Source of the DNA: Butyrivibrio sp.
GTDB taxonomy: Bacteria > Bacillota > Clostridia > Lachnospirales > Lachnospiraceae
Direction: 5' to 3'
Length of the DNA: 64,000 bases
NCBI GenBank assembly: GCA_015056575.1
Contig: SVGA01000005.1
Coordinates: forward strand, 124,001-188,000
Position numbers and translations under genes: made by a program. Shown one piece after another: positions 1-10,303 of this stretch. The notes under the pieces are model-generated. The model was not told where the DNA came from. It was given only the letters and a program-made list of their open reading frames with translations, and made no database searches. The stretch's first letter is position 1. Every line of letters starts with the position of its first letter.

Positions 1-441
1 GGGCGGATACTTAAAAAGTTCCCTGTCGTACTTGGCATCTGTAAATAAACCGCATACAACCCAGACAGCCGACAATGCTCCGCCGCTTTTTACAGCTACC
101 GCAGCCAGTATCAGGTTGGGGATCTCTGTGATCTCCACGGCCTGATCCTCTAAATCGCTGTCCGAAACACGCTTATAGATATTGTGAATGCGAATGTCAT
201 TGACATATTTTTTGATGATCTGAACTTCATGGGGATTTCCGGAAAACTCCGTGAGACGGGTTCCGTCCGCACTGATGCACAGCGCATACACACCCGCCAT
301 CTCGCAGAAGCGGTCCTGCCAATCCTGCATTTTTTCGCCGTTTTTAAGCGCAAAATGACCCAGAGCTCCCGTCTTTGTCTCGGGAGCCAGGCCATCTTTG
401 ATCTTCATGTCATTTTCGAAGATTACAGTTTTGTCCTGCAA
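1..441 (-). CDS. Partial sensor-like protein, cut by the window edge
   Basis: An open frame runs from a TTG codon at 441-439 to the window edge (147 codons visible, C-terminus missing). The TTG is preceded by AAGGGG eight bases upstream, and no in-frame ATG lies earlier, so TTG is the likely start. The visible segment has the flavour of a PocR- or PAS-like ligand-binding domain: a helix around MQDWQDRFCE, then strands around YALCISADGTRLTEFSG. This resemblance is by eye and weak. The frame begins just after the guaB stop on the same strand, so it could be co-transcribed with guaB. The missing C-terminus would decide whether it is a regulator, kinase or enzyme. Confidence 0.5.
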   Translation of the reverse strand, partial: MQDKTVIFENDMKIKDGLAPETKTGALGHFALKNGEKMQDWQDRFCEMAGVYALCISADGTRLTEFSGNPHEVQIIKKYVNDIRIHNIYKRVSDSDLEDQAVEITEIPNLILAAVAVKSGGALSAVWVVCGLFTDAKYDRELFKYPP

Positions 442-481
442 ATCCGTAGTCCCCTTTTTCCGTTTGTATAAAGTCGCCTGA

Positions 482-1963
<1,482 letters not shown>

Positions 1964-1966
1964 TCA

Positions 1967-2476
1967 TCAATCTGTGAATACTTTTCTGGGTGCAACGCTC
2001 TTGATCGCTGCAACAAACTCTCCGGTAGGCTCAAATACAACCTTTTCCTTGCCGTCATATATAAATGTATAGGTGGGGTCAGGCTGAGGATCCTTCTCTC
2101 TTGCAGAATAGTCCACAGTCTTAAAAGACCTGTTCTTGTACTCATCGAGATGATAGGAACGTGACGGTGCAAGAACCTCGATCTTGGTAACATCATACTT
2201 TGCAACATTCTTGCGCCTTGACTTATTAAGGATCTTGTCAACAGTGATTTCCTTGTCACAATACTGATATTCAAATTCTATATTGGCATTTAAAGACAGG
2301 AAATAGTAGCCAACGCCGGCGGCCACACACAAGATTAGCCCGATGATACCCAGGCCTGCCAAAGAAGATAAAAAGAAAACTACAGCCAGCACGAGAGATA
2401 TGATGCTTAAGAGTTTCACCACAGGTGACGCCTTGCTGGCCACGAGGCATTCAACATAACTGTTGTCGTTCATCAT
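1967..2476 (-). CDS. Small membrane protein of unknown function
   Basis: This 169-aa protein has two adjacent hydrophobic segments at about residues 18-40 and 43-62, then a hydrophilic domain rich in basic and tyrosine residues. The layout resembles small Lachnospiraceae membrane proteins annotated only by DUF numbers (possibly DUF6106, from memory). A hairpin of two membrane segments with a cytoplasmic or PH-like C-terminal domain is my inference. The ATG at 2476 follows GGAGGAG with a ten-base spacer. It sits directly upstream of guaB, but nothing in the protein points to purine metabolism. Confidence 0.75.
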   Translation of the reverse strand: MMNDNSYVECLVASKASPVVKLLSIISLVLAVVFFLSSLAGLGIIGLILCVAAGVGYYFLSLNANIEFEYQYCDKEITVDKILNKSRRKNVAKYDVTKIEVLAPSRSYHLDEYKNRSFKTVDYSAREKDPQPDPTYTFIYDGKEKVVFEPTGEFVAAIKSVAPRKVFTD

Positions 2477-2640
2477 GTCAAAAATACTCCTCCATATAAG
2501 ACTTTTTCAATTTTTAACGATAATCTTATAGTATCTGCGTCTAAGTTTCAAGGGATTTCTTAGGATTAATTTACTTTAAAATGCGCTACTTCAATTATAT
2601 ATGTTTTATCGAATAAAAAAAACTGAATTATTTGTAAAAA

Positions 2641-2668
2641 TGCTCCCGGGAGATTGTTCCCGGGAGCA
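2641..2668 (-). terminator. Rho-independent terminator of the multi-esterase gene
   Basis: A perfect 11-bp stem (TGCTCCCGGGA / TCCCGGGAGCA) with a six-base loop lies 23 bases after the stop codon at 2691. On the minus strand it is followed by a run of five T. A shorter T run on the other side could let it work in both directions, but no plus-strand gene ends here. Confidence 0.9.
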
Positions 2669-2690
2669 CGGTTTTATACATAAATATCTC

Positions 2691-5600
2691 TTACTGCCTG
2701 CGCTTTCTTACTGCCACAACCCCTGCTGCTGCAATAATTGCCGCAGCAATTATTATTGCCAAAACAGCACCTGCATTCACGCCGCCTTCATTAACAGTGT
2801 CTGAAAGAGGCACGGCATTTTCCTCTATATCAACCGACTTCTGTGTCACATCCTCTTCCTGAACCGCCTTTTCATCGGTTGTTTTGTCCAAATCCACTTC
2901 TTCCTCCAAAGCGCTGCCTTCACCGGCCGCAACTAATGCTGTATCATCAGCATCGCTTACCGTATTCCGATCGACAGCATTTTGTGTGTTTTCGCCATTT
3001 CCTGTAGTCGCATTCCCAAAAGAGGATGACTTCCTGCCGGATGCGGATCTTCCTGATGATCTTGCCCCATTATTTTCCGAAGCTTTTACTGCCCCGAGAA
3101 CACTTGCCGTTTCCTTGGCGTTTCCGCTTCCGTAGGCTTCGGTCTCACCAGAGGCCATAGCCTCGGATGCGGAAGTTTCTTCTGAGGGACTGATTCGGTT
3201 TTCCTCAGAAGGTTTAGGGGGTATTACTGCCTGCTTTCCCGGAAGCGATACTGATGCTACCGCAGGATAGTCCAGGAGATTGGCCGATGCAACAAGTGTG
3301 TACTTATCGTTCTTATTAATGTCATAGCCTGACAGGTCAAAGTCAAAGCTCAGACTTGCGGAAGAATTAACCGCTGCCATCCTTGTATCCTTTGCCACCG
3401 TAACTCCATTTTTATCAACAAGGCGAAGTGTTACGGGCATTGTAAGGTCAGGATTGGTATTCTTCGTGAAATCCGATGCAGGAATGGTCGTCAGGTACTC
3501 TTTTACCGAGTCATTGACCGTAACATTCACAGTCGCCTTAGCGCTTCCCTTTGATACAGCTGCGTTTTTAAGATCTACTTTAAGTACTCTGTTTGCTTCA
3601 TCCGCAGTAACGCTGGGGATCCTGGCCGTCATATAGCTGAAACTGTCAACTACATAGGGCTTGTAGAAGGTGCTGTCGTGGGCGCCCTCCTCCAGCTCAA
3701 AGAAATGGTCGATCTTAACATTTCTAAGAAGCGCATCCAGCTCGATGGCAGGCATGCCAAACTTGTATAGATCCTGATTTCCGCATACGAAGTACTGCCC
3801 GTAATATCCAAGGTAATCAAGATATCCCTTGTTGTACTGGTCTTTGGCTATATCAAGTGGCTTAGCTCCCATGTTAATGGCACCGAAGTAACTGATTATT
3901 CCGGAAAAGAGATCCGGGTTCCTCAGTCCGATATTGTAGGACCCGCTGCCGCCCATGGATGCACCTACGGTAAATCTGAATCTGGCATCCTTAACGGTGC
4001 GGTAGTTCTCGTCAATAAAGGGAATGATGTCCTCGGTGACCATATCCACCCATTCTCCCTGCCACCAGCTTTCAGGCTGGCTGTCAGGAATAACAAGGAT
4101 CGTATTCTTTATAACTCCTGCGGATATTCCCGCATCCAAAAATTCATTGATACCGTCGATCTTCCAGGAATTACTGCTGCTGTTGATCTGATGGAAAATG
4201 TAAGCCACGGGATATCTCTTATCCGCATTGGCCTCATCAAAATAGCCCTCCGGAAGGTATACGAGGAAACTCTCGTTTCCGTCTCCGTTCATTACAGCCG
4301 CTCTGTGAGGAGAGTCTATATACTGGGTATAGAATCTGTCATGTTCACCGTAAAGAAGCGCCTTTTTTCCCTCAACCCTGAAGTAATCATTTACCTCAAG
4401 CTGCTTGGCATTTCCTGATTCTGTAATAAGTGTCCTTCTTGCCTGATAGAGATACAGACCGTCACCCGCTTCATATACAGCCGCCTCCGCATCAGTCACT
4501 TCGGCCTTTCCGTAGGTCTTTACTGTCTCAAGAAGTTTCTTTTTATCCGTTCCTGACTGGAAGTAGTCGCCGGAAACAGTCTCGGAGTACTTCTCAAGAT
4601 CGCCTTTTGAGATTGCCTTTATCTGTGTCTCTACAGCCTTCTCAACCAGCACGGTCTCCTTGGAGCCGGCTAATGTACTGGGTGTGCTGTTGAGCTTATT
4701 ATAAGCCGCCTGAGAATAAAGTCCGGGATGTCCCTTGTACCAGCCGCCGTCTCCTGATCTGTTATGAGCCAGGACCGCAACATAGTTTTTGCCGCCGAAG
4801 TTCAGTATATCGGAGCTCACCTCATAGGACCTGTAGGTATCCCACTGGTCGCTCTCAAATTTCCATGTGTCCTCAGTCATGCCTGTGCTGCCAATTTTGA
4901 CGCCGTTTATAAAGGTTATGTCTCCCTCATCAAGATATCCTATCGGCATCTGATAGGTTCCCACAACAAAGTTCTCCGGGATATCAAACTCTCTCACATA
5001 CCATGCATATCCGACAAAGTTTCTGTCAACGCCGTTGGTTCCGTTCCACCAGGTAATGCAGGGAGTTCCGTCAGCCCAGCTGTTATAATCTCCAAGAGCA
5101 AGTGTTCCGTCCTCCTTTGTCCAATCGCTCTTTTTAAAAGAGGCATCTGCTATGGGCTTAACTTTCCATACACCCATAAAATCTATGACCTGATCTTCCG
5201 GAGCTGTTCCCGTCTTAAGAACACGCACAAGATCCTGGGTGTCAACCGCAAAGCTTGTGCCCTTTAATGTGGCAACCAGGGCAACTGAGGTGCTGACGTT
5301 CTCCACAAGGTTCGGAATGGCAACAGTGCCTTCTACAACGCCTGCTCCCACCTCAAATTCACCTACGGACACTTCCTCAAGCACCTGTGAGTTATCGGGA
5401 TTTACAAGAGCAATGGAAACATCCATTTTGTTCTTTGTCCCGTAAAAAGTACTGTAGGTATCAGAAATCTGTATCCTGTAGGAAGCCTGGATCTCTTCCA
5501 CTGATTCCAGAGCTGACTGGGGAGTAAGTGTAAGGGATCCCGTTACAAGGTTCTGTGTGATCCTTCTGTTGATACCTTTTACGGCCTCATCTACGCTCTT

Positions 5601-7826
5601 CTTCTCAAAAGACTCATCAAAAACGCCGTTCTTTATCGAGAAATTCTGGGAATATTCGTCTGCGTTTCCGAAGTATAAGGTATAGAATCCGCCATAGGCT
5701 GATGCATTCTGAATAAAGTACCTGATGACGCTGTTGGCGCCGTTCTCCCTGTAGGCCCTCTCATCCTCGGATGCAGCAGAGAGATAAGTATAGAATTTAA
5801 GTGCTGTGCTGTTATTGAGCTTGCTTACAGAAAGAATGTTTCCGTATTTTTCAAGCCACATGTTGGCTTCACCGGCATAGTCTCCGTTGATTGAAGCTAT
5901 AAGTCCAAACAGAGCCGGATCTGACAGGAATTTCCGGTTGCCGTCTGTATAGGTAAGAACATGAGCAAGATATCCGCCAACCTCTTCGCCTATAACAGCG
6001 CGGAATCGCGGATCCTTCAGTGTCTTATATCTGTCATCCACCTCACCGATGATCCTCTCCACCTCGCTGTAGGGATCATCGTCTCTGCCGAATTTCACCT
6101 TTACAACGATCATGTCCATGGCGGTGTTTCCAAGGGCACTGTCTATTCTCTCAAAAACAGTATCAGAAAAGCTGTCAATGCCGTCATTTGGCATCACATA
6201 GACAACGGGGTATGATGCTCTAGCAGTGCTGTAGCCCTCAGGAAGTATCACTTCGTAATCAGGAGAAGCTCCCTCTTCCTGTGTACTCTTTTTGCTGAAG
6301 GAAAAGAGCCAGCTTGCATACCGCTCGTCATCGGCGACAATACACTCTACCCCATGGGCGTCGCCCTGTGCTCCCGAAGCATTGAGCTCATCCAAGCTGT
6401 AGGTTGTAAACAGGATGTCTTTTGCCCCAAGCTCCTGAAGAGTGTTGTACATCTTGGCAGTGCCTGCGTAAGGAGCAGTGGTGTCCTGATCGCACTGAGC
6501 TATATAAATATTCTTATCCTTGATCTTCCCAAGGTTCTCTTGAGTCGTTACATTTCCGAAATAGTCTGTGTAGGCAACCGCAGGAGCCATAGAGATGGAG
6601 GCAGCTGAATATTCCGGATAGCGCTCATTAAATTCCATGACGGCAGCTCCCCCAAAGGACTTACCTGTTACATAAATCCTATCGGGGTCAACTTTACCCT
6701 CAGCCACAAGTCCGTCCACAACAGCTTTTGTTCCATCATAAACAGCATCCCTTGCTGCCTCTGACACATAGGAATATCCTCCGAACACCGGAGCGATAAC
6801 ATATGCCGGGCGCTCTGCCTGTGCACTGCTTTCAGCCCAGGTAACCGCAATCCTGTTTGCATAGAGATTTTCGTCATCTCCAAAGCCATGGAACACGATC
6901 ACCGCAGGAACCGGCCCCTCTGCTTGGGGGCTGTACAGATTGTAGGAGATGCCGTTGTCGTTTTTTGCCTGGAAATCATCCGCTACAGGTGTCACCGTTT
7001 TTGTGGCATCCTTGTTAAAAGAAAACAGTTCCTTGTCATCATAGGTGCATGTAACCGTATACTCCGGAACATAGTAGTACCTGTCCGGGAACGCTCCGGG
7101 AACTATGGTTATCTGATCTCTTTTCTCGTTAAAAGAGACAGATTCAACATCCACTGTAATGTCTCTTTCCGATATGTCGGGTGAAAGCCACCCTGTTTTA
7201 CTTGCCTTTATGCTGAAGTTCTCAGCTCCAAGCTCTATGTCTTCAGCCATGGCCTTGTCCAGCTCAACTACCATGCTCACCGGATATTGACCAAGCTTCA
7301 TGACCTCTGTGTTCACAACTACTGAGGTGACCTCCGGGAGAGCGGTCACATCTTCTTTTTCCTCTTCTGCTTTTGTAGAGTCGTCTTTTACTTCGTTTTC
7401 CTCTTTTACCTCTTTTACCTCTTTTACTTCTTTCACTTCTTCGTCTTTGCCTGCTTCCTCTTCCGATCCTGCTTCCTCTTCGCCGTCGGAACCGGACTTT
7501 ACGCCTTCCTTTTCATCTTCCGGAGCTTTCTTCTCGGATTCGCCGCCATCATCCCCCTCTTGGGATACGGGCTTTTCGCTTCCCTCTTCATCTGCCGGAA
7601 CTTCCTTCAATGTGTCTTCTGCCACACCCTCTTGTTTATCTTCCTGCTTGCCGTCAAGGCTGCCGGCATCCTTCGAACCCCCTTCGTCGGTGCCTTCCGG
7701 TGATACTTCGGAAAGATTTCCCTCAGCCAAAGCCGTGACGGAAGTCATCTGTCCGAAAATCCCCGTGAATACCATGGCACAAGCCGTTCCCATGCCAAGC
7801 AGGCGATTAACAAAACGCTTTTTCAT
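2691..7826 (-). CDS. Secreted, membrane-anchored multi-domain esterase
   Basis: The 1711-aa surface protein has a signal peptide (about 1-35) and a very acidic linker (40-165) that includes a 12-nt DNA repeat encoding EVK units. Domain 1 (about 290-515) is an alpha/beta hydrolase with GKSFGG (Ser390), an Asp near 446-448 and His491. Domain 2 (about 520-760) resembles an esterase-D fold, but its nucleophile elbow reads GEEVGG, so the serine is lost. A beta-sandwich like the GH2 sugar-binding domain spans about 880-1040 (WYVREFDIP, FINGVKIG). Domain 4 (about 1160-1405) is a CE1-like esterase with GASMGG (Ser1290), Asp1352 and His1383. After a Ser/Glu-rich linker comes one membrane helix (about 1682-1706) and a basic tail; no LPXTG motif is visible. 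Deacetylation or deferuloylation of plant polysaccharide is likely but inferred. ATG follows AGGAGGG. Confidence 0.85.
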   Translation of the reverse strand: MKKRFVNRLLGMGTACAMVFTGIFGQMTSVTALAEGNLSEVSPEGTDEGGSKDAGSLDGKQEDKQEGVAEDTLKEVPADEEGSEKPVSQEGDDGGESEKKAPEDEKEGVKSGSDGEEEAGSEEEAGKDEEVKEVKEVKEVKEENEVKDDSTKAEEEKEDVTALPEVTSVVVNTEVMKLGQYPVSMVVELDKAMAEDIELGAENFSIKASKTGWLSPDISERDITVDVESVSFNEKRDQITIVPGAFPDRYYYVPEYTVTCTYDDKELFSFNKDATKTVTPVADDFQAKNDNGISYNLYSPQAEGPVPAVIVFHGFGDDENLYANRIAVTWAESSAQAERPAYVIAPVFGGYSYVSEAARDAVYDGTKAVVDGLVAEGKVDPDRIYVTGKSFGGAAVMEFNERYPEYSAASISMAPAVAYTDYFGNVTTQENLGKIKDKNIYIAQCDQDTTAPYAGTAKMYNTLQELGAKDILFTTYSLDELNASGAQGDAHGVECIVADDERYASWLFSFSKKSTQEEGASPDYEVILPEGYSTARASYPVVYVMPNDGIDSFSDTVFERIDSALGNTAMDMIVVKVKFGRDDDPYSEVERIIGEVDDRYKTLKDPRFRAVIGEEVGGYLAHVLTYTDGNRKFLSDPALFGLIASINGDYAGEANMWLEKYGNILSVSKLNNSTALKFYTYLSAASEDERAYRENGANSVIRYFIQNASAYGGFYTLYFGNADEYSQNFSIKNGVFDESFEKKSVDEAVKGINRRITQNLVTGSLTLTPQSALESVEEIQASYRIQISDTYSTFYGTKNKMDVSIALVNPDNSQVLEEVSVGEFEVGAGVVEGTVAIPNLVENVSTSVALVATLKGTSFAVDTQDLVRVLKTGTAPEDQVIDFMGVWKVKPIADASFKKSDWTKEDGTLALGDYNSWADGTPCITWWNGTNGVDRNFVGYAWYVREFDIPENFVVGTYQMPIGYLDEGDITFINGVKIGSTGMTEDTWKFESDQWDTYRSYEVSSDILNFGGKNYVAVLAHNRSGDGGWYKGHPGLYSQAAYNKLNSTPSTLAGSKETVLVEKAVETQIKAISKGDLEKYSETVSGDYFQSGTDKKKLLETVKTYGKAEVTDAEAAVYEAGDGLYLYQARRTLITESGNAKQLEVNDYFRVEGKKALLYGEHDRFYTQYIDSPHRAAVMNGDGNESFLVYLPEGYFDEANADKRYPVAYIFHQINSSSNSWKIDGINEFLDAGISAGVIKNTILVIPDSQPESWWQGEWVDMVTEDIIPFIDENYRTVKDARFRFTVGASMGGSGSYNIGLRNPDLFSGIISYFGAINMGAKPLDIAKDQYNKGYLDYLGYYGQYFVCGNQDLYKFGMPAIELDALLRNVKIDHFFELEEGAHDSTFYKPYVVDSFSYMTARIPSVTADEANRVLKVDLKNAAVSKGSAKATVNVTVNDSVKEYLTTIPASDFTKNTNPDLTMPVTLRLVDKNGVTVAKDTRMAAVNSSASLSFDFDLSGYDINKNDKYTLVASANLLDYPAVASVSLPGKQAVIPPKPSEENRISPSEETSASEAMASGETEAYGSGNAKETASVLGAVKASENNGARSSGRSASGRKSSSFGNATTGNGENTQNAVDRNTVSDADDTALVAAGEGSALEEEVDLDKTTDEKAVQEEDVTQKSVDIEENAVPLSDTVNEGGVNAGAVLAIIIAAAIIAAAGVVAVRKRRQ

Positions 7827-7913
7827 CAGTAACCCTCCTTATTATTTTTGGTAAAAATCTCCCGAACAATCCGATTCTAGCATTTTGCTTTTGTAATTAT
7901 CAGACACCGGAAA

Positions 7914-7938
7914 CACAAAAAGAGATATACTTTTTGTG
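7914..7938. promoter_or_regulatory. Inverted repeat in a divergent promoter region, candidate operator
   Basis: CACAAAAAG (7914-7922) and CTTTTTGTG (7930-7938) form a perfect 9-bp inverted repeat with a 7-base centre. It lies between the divergent esterase and PucR-type regulator genes. A TATAAT hexamer at 7949-7954 sits 11 bases downstream on the plus strand, so a protein bound here would overlap the -35 region of the regulator gene. No good -35 hexamer is visible, which would suit an activator. It could also be a hairpin. Confidence 0.45.
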
Positions 7939-7977
7939 CGTCATGCACTATAATGTTTCTCATTGGAGGTTATAGCT

Positions 7978-9453
7978 ATGAATGGGGCTACTATAAAAAA
8001 GCTGTTAGCATCAAATAACGCTGTGCAAACCTGTAATATCAAGGATAATGCCGATATTAAAGATGTAGATTTCTGGAGCAGTGACCTGAAGTCTCTGAAA
8101 GACATCTCACAGCACACACTTTACCTTGCCGCAGCGGAAGAGATTGCCTTTGTGCGCGGCGCCCACATATCCTGTGTCACTGCTGCCGGGGAGAAGCTGC
8201 CGGCTCTTTTTCATGAGATACACAAGAACCTGGCCAAGGAACTGGCTGCGGAGCGGGCTTACATCCGCCTTCTCAAGAACATGTACGCAGGGGAGAGTAT
8301 CCAGTCCTTTCTTGACGATTACGCCAAAGACAACGGTCATTTCATCGCTGTTCTTGATATCAGCGGTCGAATTCTGGCTTATTCAGACACCGTTATAGAG
8401 AACACAGTATGGGAGCAGGCAGTCAAGGACGGTTTCTGCGACTTCGATTTCATGGAGCACATCAGAAGCCGTTCCAAGATGAGCAGACAGGGCTCCACTG
8501 ATATCCCTTCCGTCTACTACTGCAAAAACAAGGCTCTGTACTATCTTTCCAACAGGATCCGTATTGACGGCAAGTATGTGGGAAATGTATTCATGATAAG
8601 AAGGACTGAGGACTTTAAGGAACAGGACTACGATGTCATTTCCACCGTAAGCCGCATCTACTCTGACATCATCCGCAAGGAACAGCTAAGTAACGATGTC
8701 AATACCTATCTCTACGGCGGCATTCTCGGTGACCTTTTATCCGGAATGACTGATGCCCAGGCCAGATCAAGGCTTCGCACCAGCGGACTTGTCTTTCCGG
8801 CTAATATGCGTGTGGTTCTGTTAAGATCCTTGCAGTACCTCGGGGAGAAGTATTTCCACAACACACTGCTTCCCAAGCTTCAGTCCTATCTGCCGGTGTT
8901 CCCCTACCTTATGCACAGGGAGGGCCTTATCATCGTGGCCGATAACGATATGTTAAAGACCCCGGGGCTTACCGATAAGTTCAACACTTTCTGCACAGAG
9001 CAGCACCTTGTAGCAGGTGTATCAGACTGTTTTCAGGACCCCGTGGATTTCCCGGAGTACTTTGAACAGGCTCTGTCGGTTGTACACCTTGCCCAGAAGC
9101 TCAACAGAGAGAAATCGGTTCTCCTTTTCAGGGATTATTCCTTCTATCTTCTCATAGCAAGTGTCAAGGACAAGCACAGATTAAAGAGCATAGCTCACCC
9201 TGCCCTCGCAACTCTCAGGAATTACGACAAAGAAAAACAGGCATCATTGTTCGAAACGCTGCGTACTTTCATAGCCTGCGGCTACAGCCCCACCGAGGCA
9301 GCCGATGCGCTGTTCCTCCACAGGAACACGTTTAATTATCGCAAGAAAAAAATCGAGGATCTGTGCGGCATTTCTCTGGAAGACATCGGGACCAGATTTC
9401 AACTGGCCTGCTCCTATCAGATTTTTGACTACCTTGACAGTTCCTTTGAATAA
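7978..9453 (+). CDS. PucR/CdaR-type transcriptional regulator
   Basis: This 491-aa regulator ends in a PucR-type helix-turn-helix (about residues 425-475: GYSPTEAADALFLHRNTFNY, then KKKIEDLCG). The N-terminal and central parts look like a PucR/GAF-type sensor region, so a small ligand is probably bound there. The frame is open from a TTG at 7963, but that codon overlaps the GGAGG ribosome site at 7965-7969, so the ATG at 7978 is the better start. It is divergent from the large secreted esterase and 40 bases upstream of a membrane-protein gene on the same strand. Control of either neighbour is inferred from position only. Confidence 0.85.
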   Translation: MNGATIKKLLASNNAVQTCNIKDNADIKDVDFWSSDLKSLKDISQHTLYLAAAEEIAFVRGAHISCVTAAGEKLPALFHEIHKNLAKELAAERAYIRLLKNMYAGESIQSFLDDYAKDNGHFIAVLDISGRILAYSDTVIENTVWEQAVKDGFCDFDFMEHIRSRSKMSRQGSTDIPSVYYCKNKALYYLSNRIRIDGKYVGNVFMIRRTEDFKEQDYDVISTVSRIYSDIIRKEQLSNDVNTYLYGGILGDLLSGMTDAQARSRLRTSGLVFPANMRVVLLRSLQYLGEKYFHNTLLPKLQSYLPVFPYLMHREGLIIVADNDMLKTPGLTDKFNTFCTEQHLVAGVSDCFQDPVDFPEYFEQALSVVHLAQKLNREKSVLLFRDYSFYLLIASVKDKHRLKSIAHPALATLRNYDKEKQASLFETLRTFIACGYSPTEAADALFLHRNTFNYRKKKIEDLCGISLEDIGTRFQLACSYQIFDYLDSSFE

Positions 9454-9493
9454 ACGTAGAATGCATTCATATTTTTAAGCTTTCGGAGGAATT

Positions 9494-10303
9494 ATGGCAG
9501 AACAGAATTCAGTAAGCGAAGAGATTCGCGCACAGCGGCAGAAATTAAAGGGACAGGGCTTCAAGGCTCACTGGGATTACTTCTGGGAGTACTACAAGAT
9601 CCACACGGTTATCGCCATCGTGGTTGTGATCTTCCTTGTTTCACTTATAAGACAGATTGCCAGCAATAAACCCTACGCTCTATATGCCATGGCTATAAAC
9701 TGCGCAGGATTTGATGTACAGGAGAACCTGCAGAACGGTTTCTATGAATATGCCGGTATCAATAAGAAGGAGCTGGAGGTCACCATCGACTGCGCCTCAA
9801 CCTTTGACTATTCAAGCCTTGACACAGCTACCGTGGCTACCAGCGAGAAGATCATGGCCCTCATGGCCGCTTCGGACCTTGACTGCGTGGTTGCTGACAA
9901 GGAAGCCTTCTTCCACTTTGCAGCCCAGGACAACTTCACGGATCTTAGAAATGTCTTTTCTGCAGAAGAACTTGAGAGTTTCGGGGACAATGTGCTCTAC
10001 ATCGACAGAGCGTACATTGATTACGTAGGTTCCGAGGAATACAGCACCTACATCATGTCCCACGAGTATGACAGGAACAACAAGTACGCCCAAATGGCTG
10101 CAAGACACGATGAAACCGGGGAATATGTCAACATCCCCGTTGACGAGATGGAAGATCCCGTCCCCGTGGGCATAATCCTTGAGGGTACCACCACCATAGA
10201 AAAAAGCGGCGCCTACTATGCTTCCACACCCGTTGTGGGAATCACGGTAAACACCGCCAGATTGGACAATGCCAAAAAGTTTGTTGAATATTTGTGTCAG
10301 TGA
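9494..10303 (+). CDS. Single-pass membrane protein of unknown function
   Basis: The 269-aa protein has a cytoplasmic N-terminus with HWDYFWEYYKIH, one strong membrane helix (about residues 37-58), and an extracytoplasmic domain of about 200 residues with alternating acidic and aromatic stretches. The outer part contains lines such as DLDCVVADKEAFFHFAAQ and VPVGIILEG that recall periplasmic-binding-protein folds, but I cannot assign a family. ATG at 9494 follows TCGGAGGA. It is probably co-transcribed with the PucR-type regulator. Its TGA at 10301-10303 abuts the stop codon of the convergent aspartate kinase gene. Confidence 0.8.
   Translation: MAEQNSVSEEIRAQRQKLKGQGFKAHWDYFWEYYKIHTVIAIVVVIFLVSLIRQIASNKPYALYAMAINCAGFDVQENLQNGFYEYAGINKKELEVTIDCASTFDYSSLDTATVATSEKIMALMAASDLDCVVADKEAFFHFAAQDNFTDLRNVFSAEELESFGDNVLYIDRAYIDYVGSEEYSTYIMSHEYDRNNKYAQMAARHDETGEYVNIPVDEMEDPVPVGIILEGTTTIEKSGAYYASTPVVGITVNTARLDNAKKFVEYLCQ

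Noticed and set aside
7570..7826. Possible sortase or wall anchor at the esterase ends
   Set aside because: The N-terminal part is a plain signal peptide, and no LPXTG-like motif precedes the C-terminal membrane helix. A simple membrane anchor explains it.
7300..7854. Long Ser/Thr-rich plus-strand frame
   Set aside because: It is the antisense of the acidic linker and signal peptide of the secreted esterase. Similar frames opposite the other acidic linkers (29011-29328, 34780-35244, 61223-61690) were rejected for the same reason.
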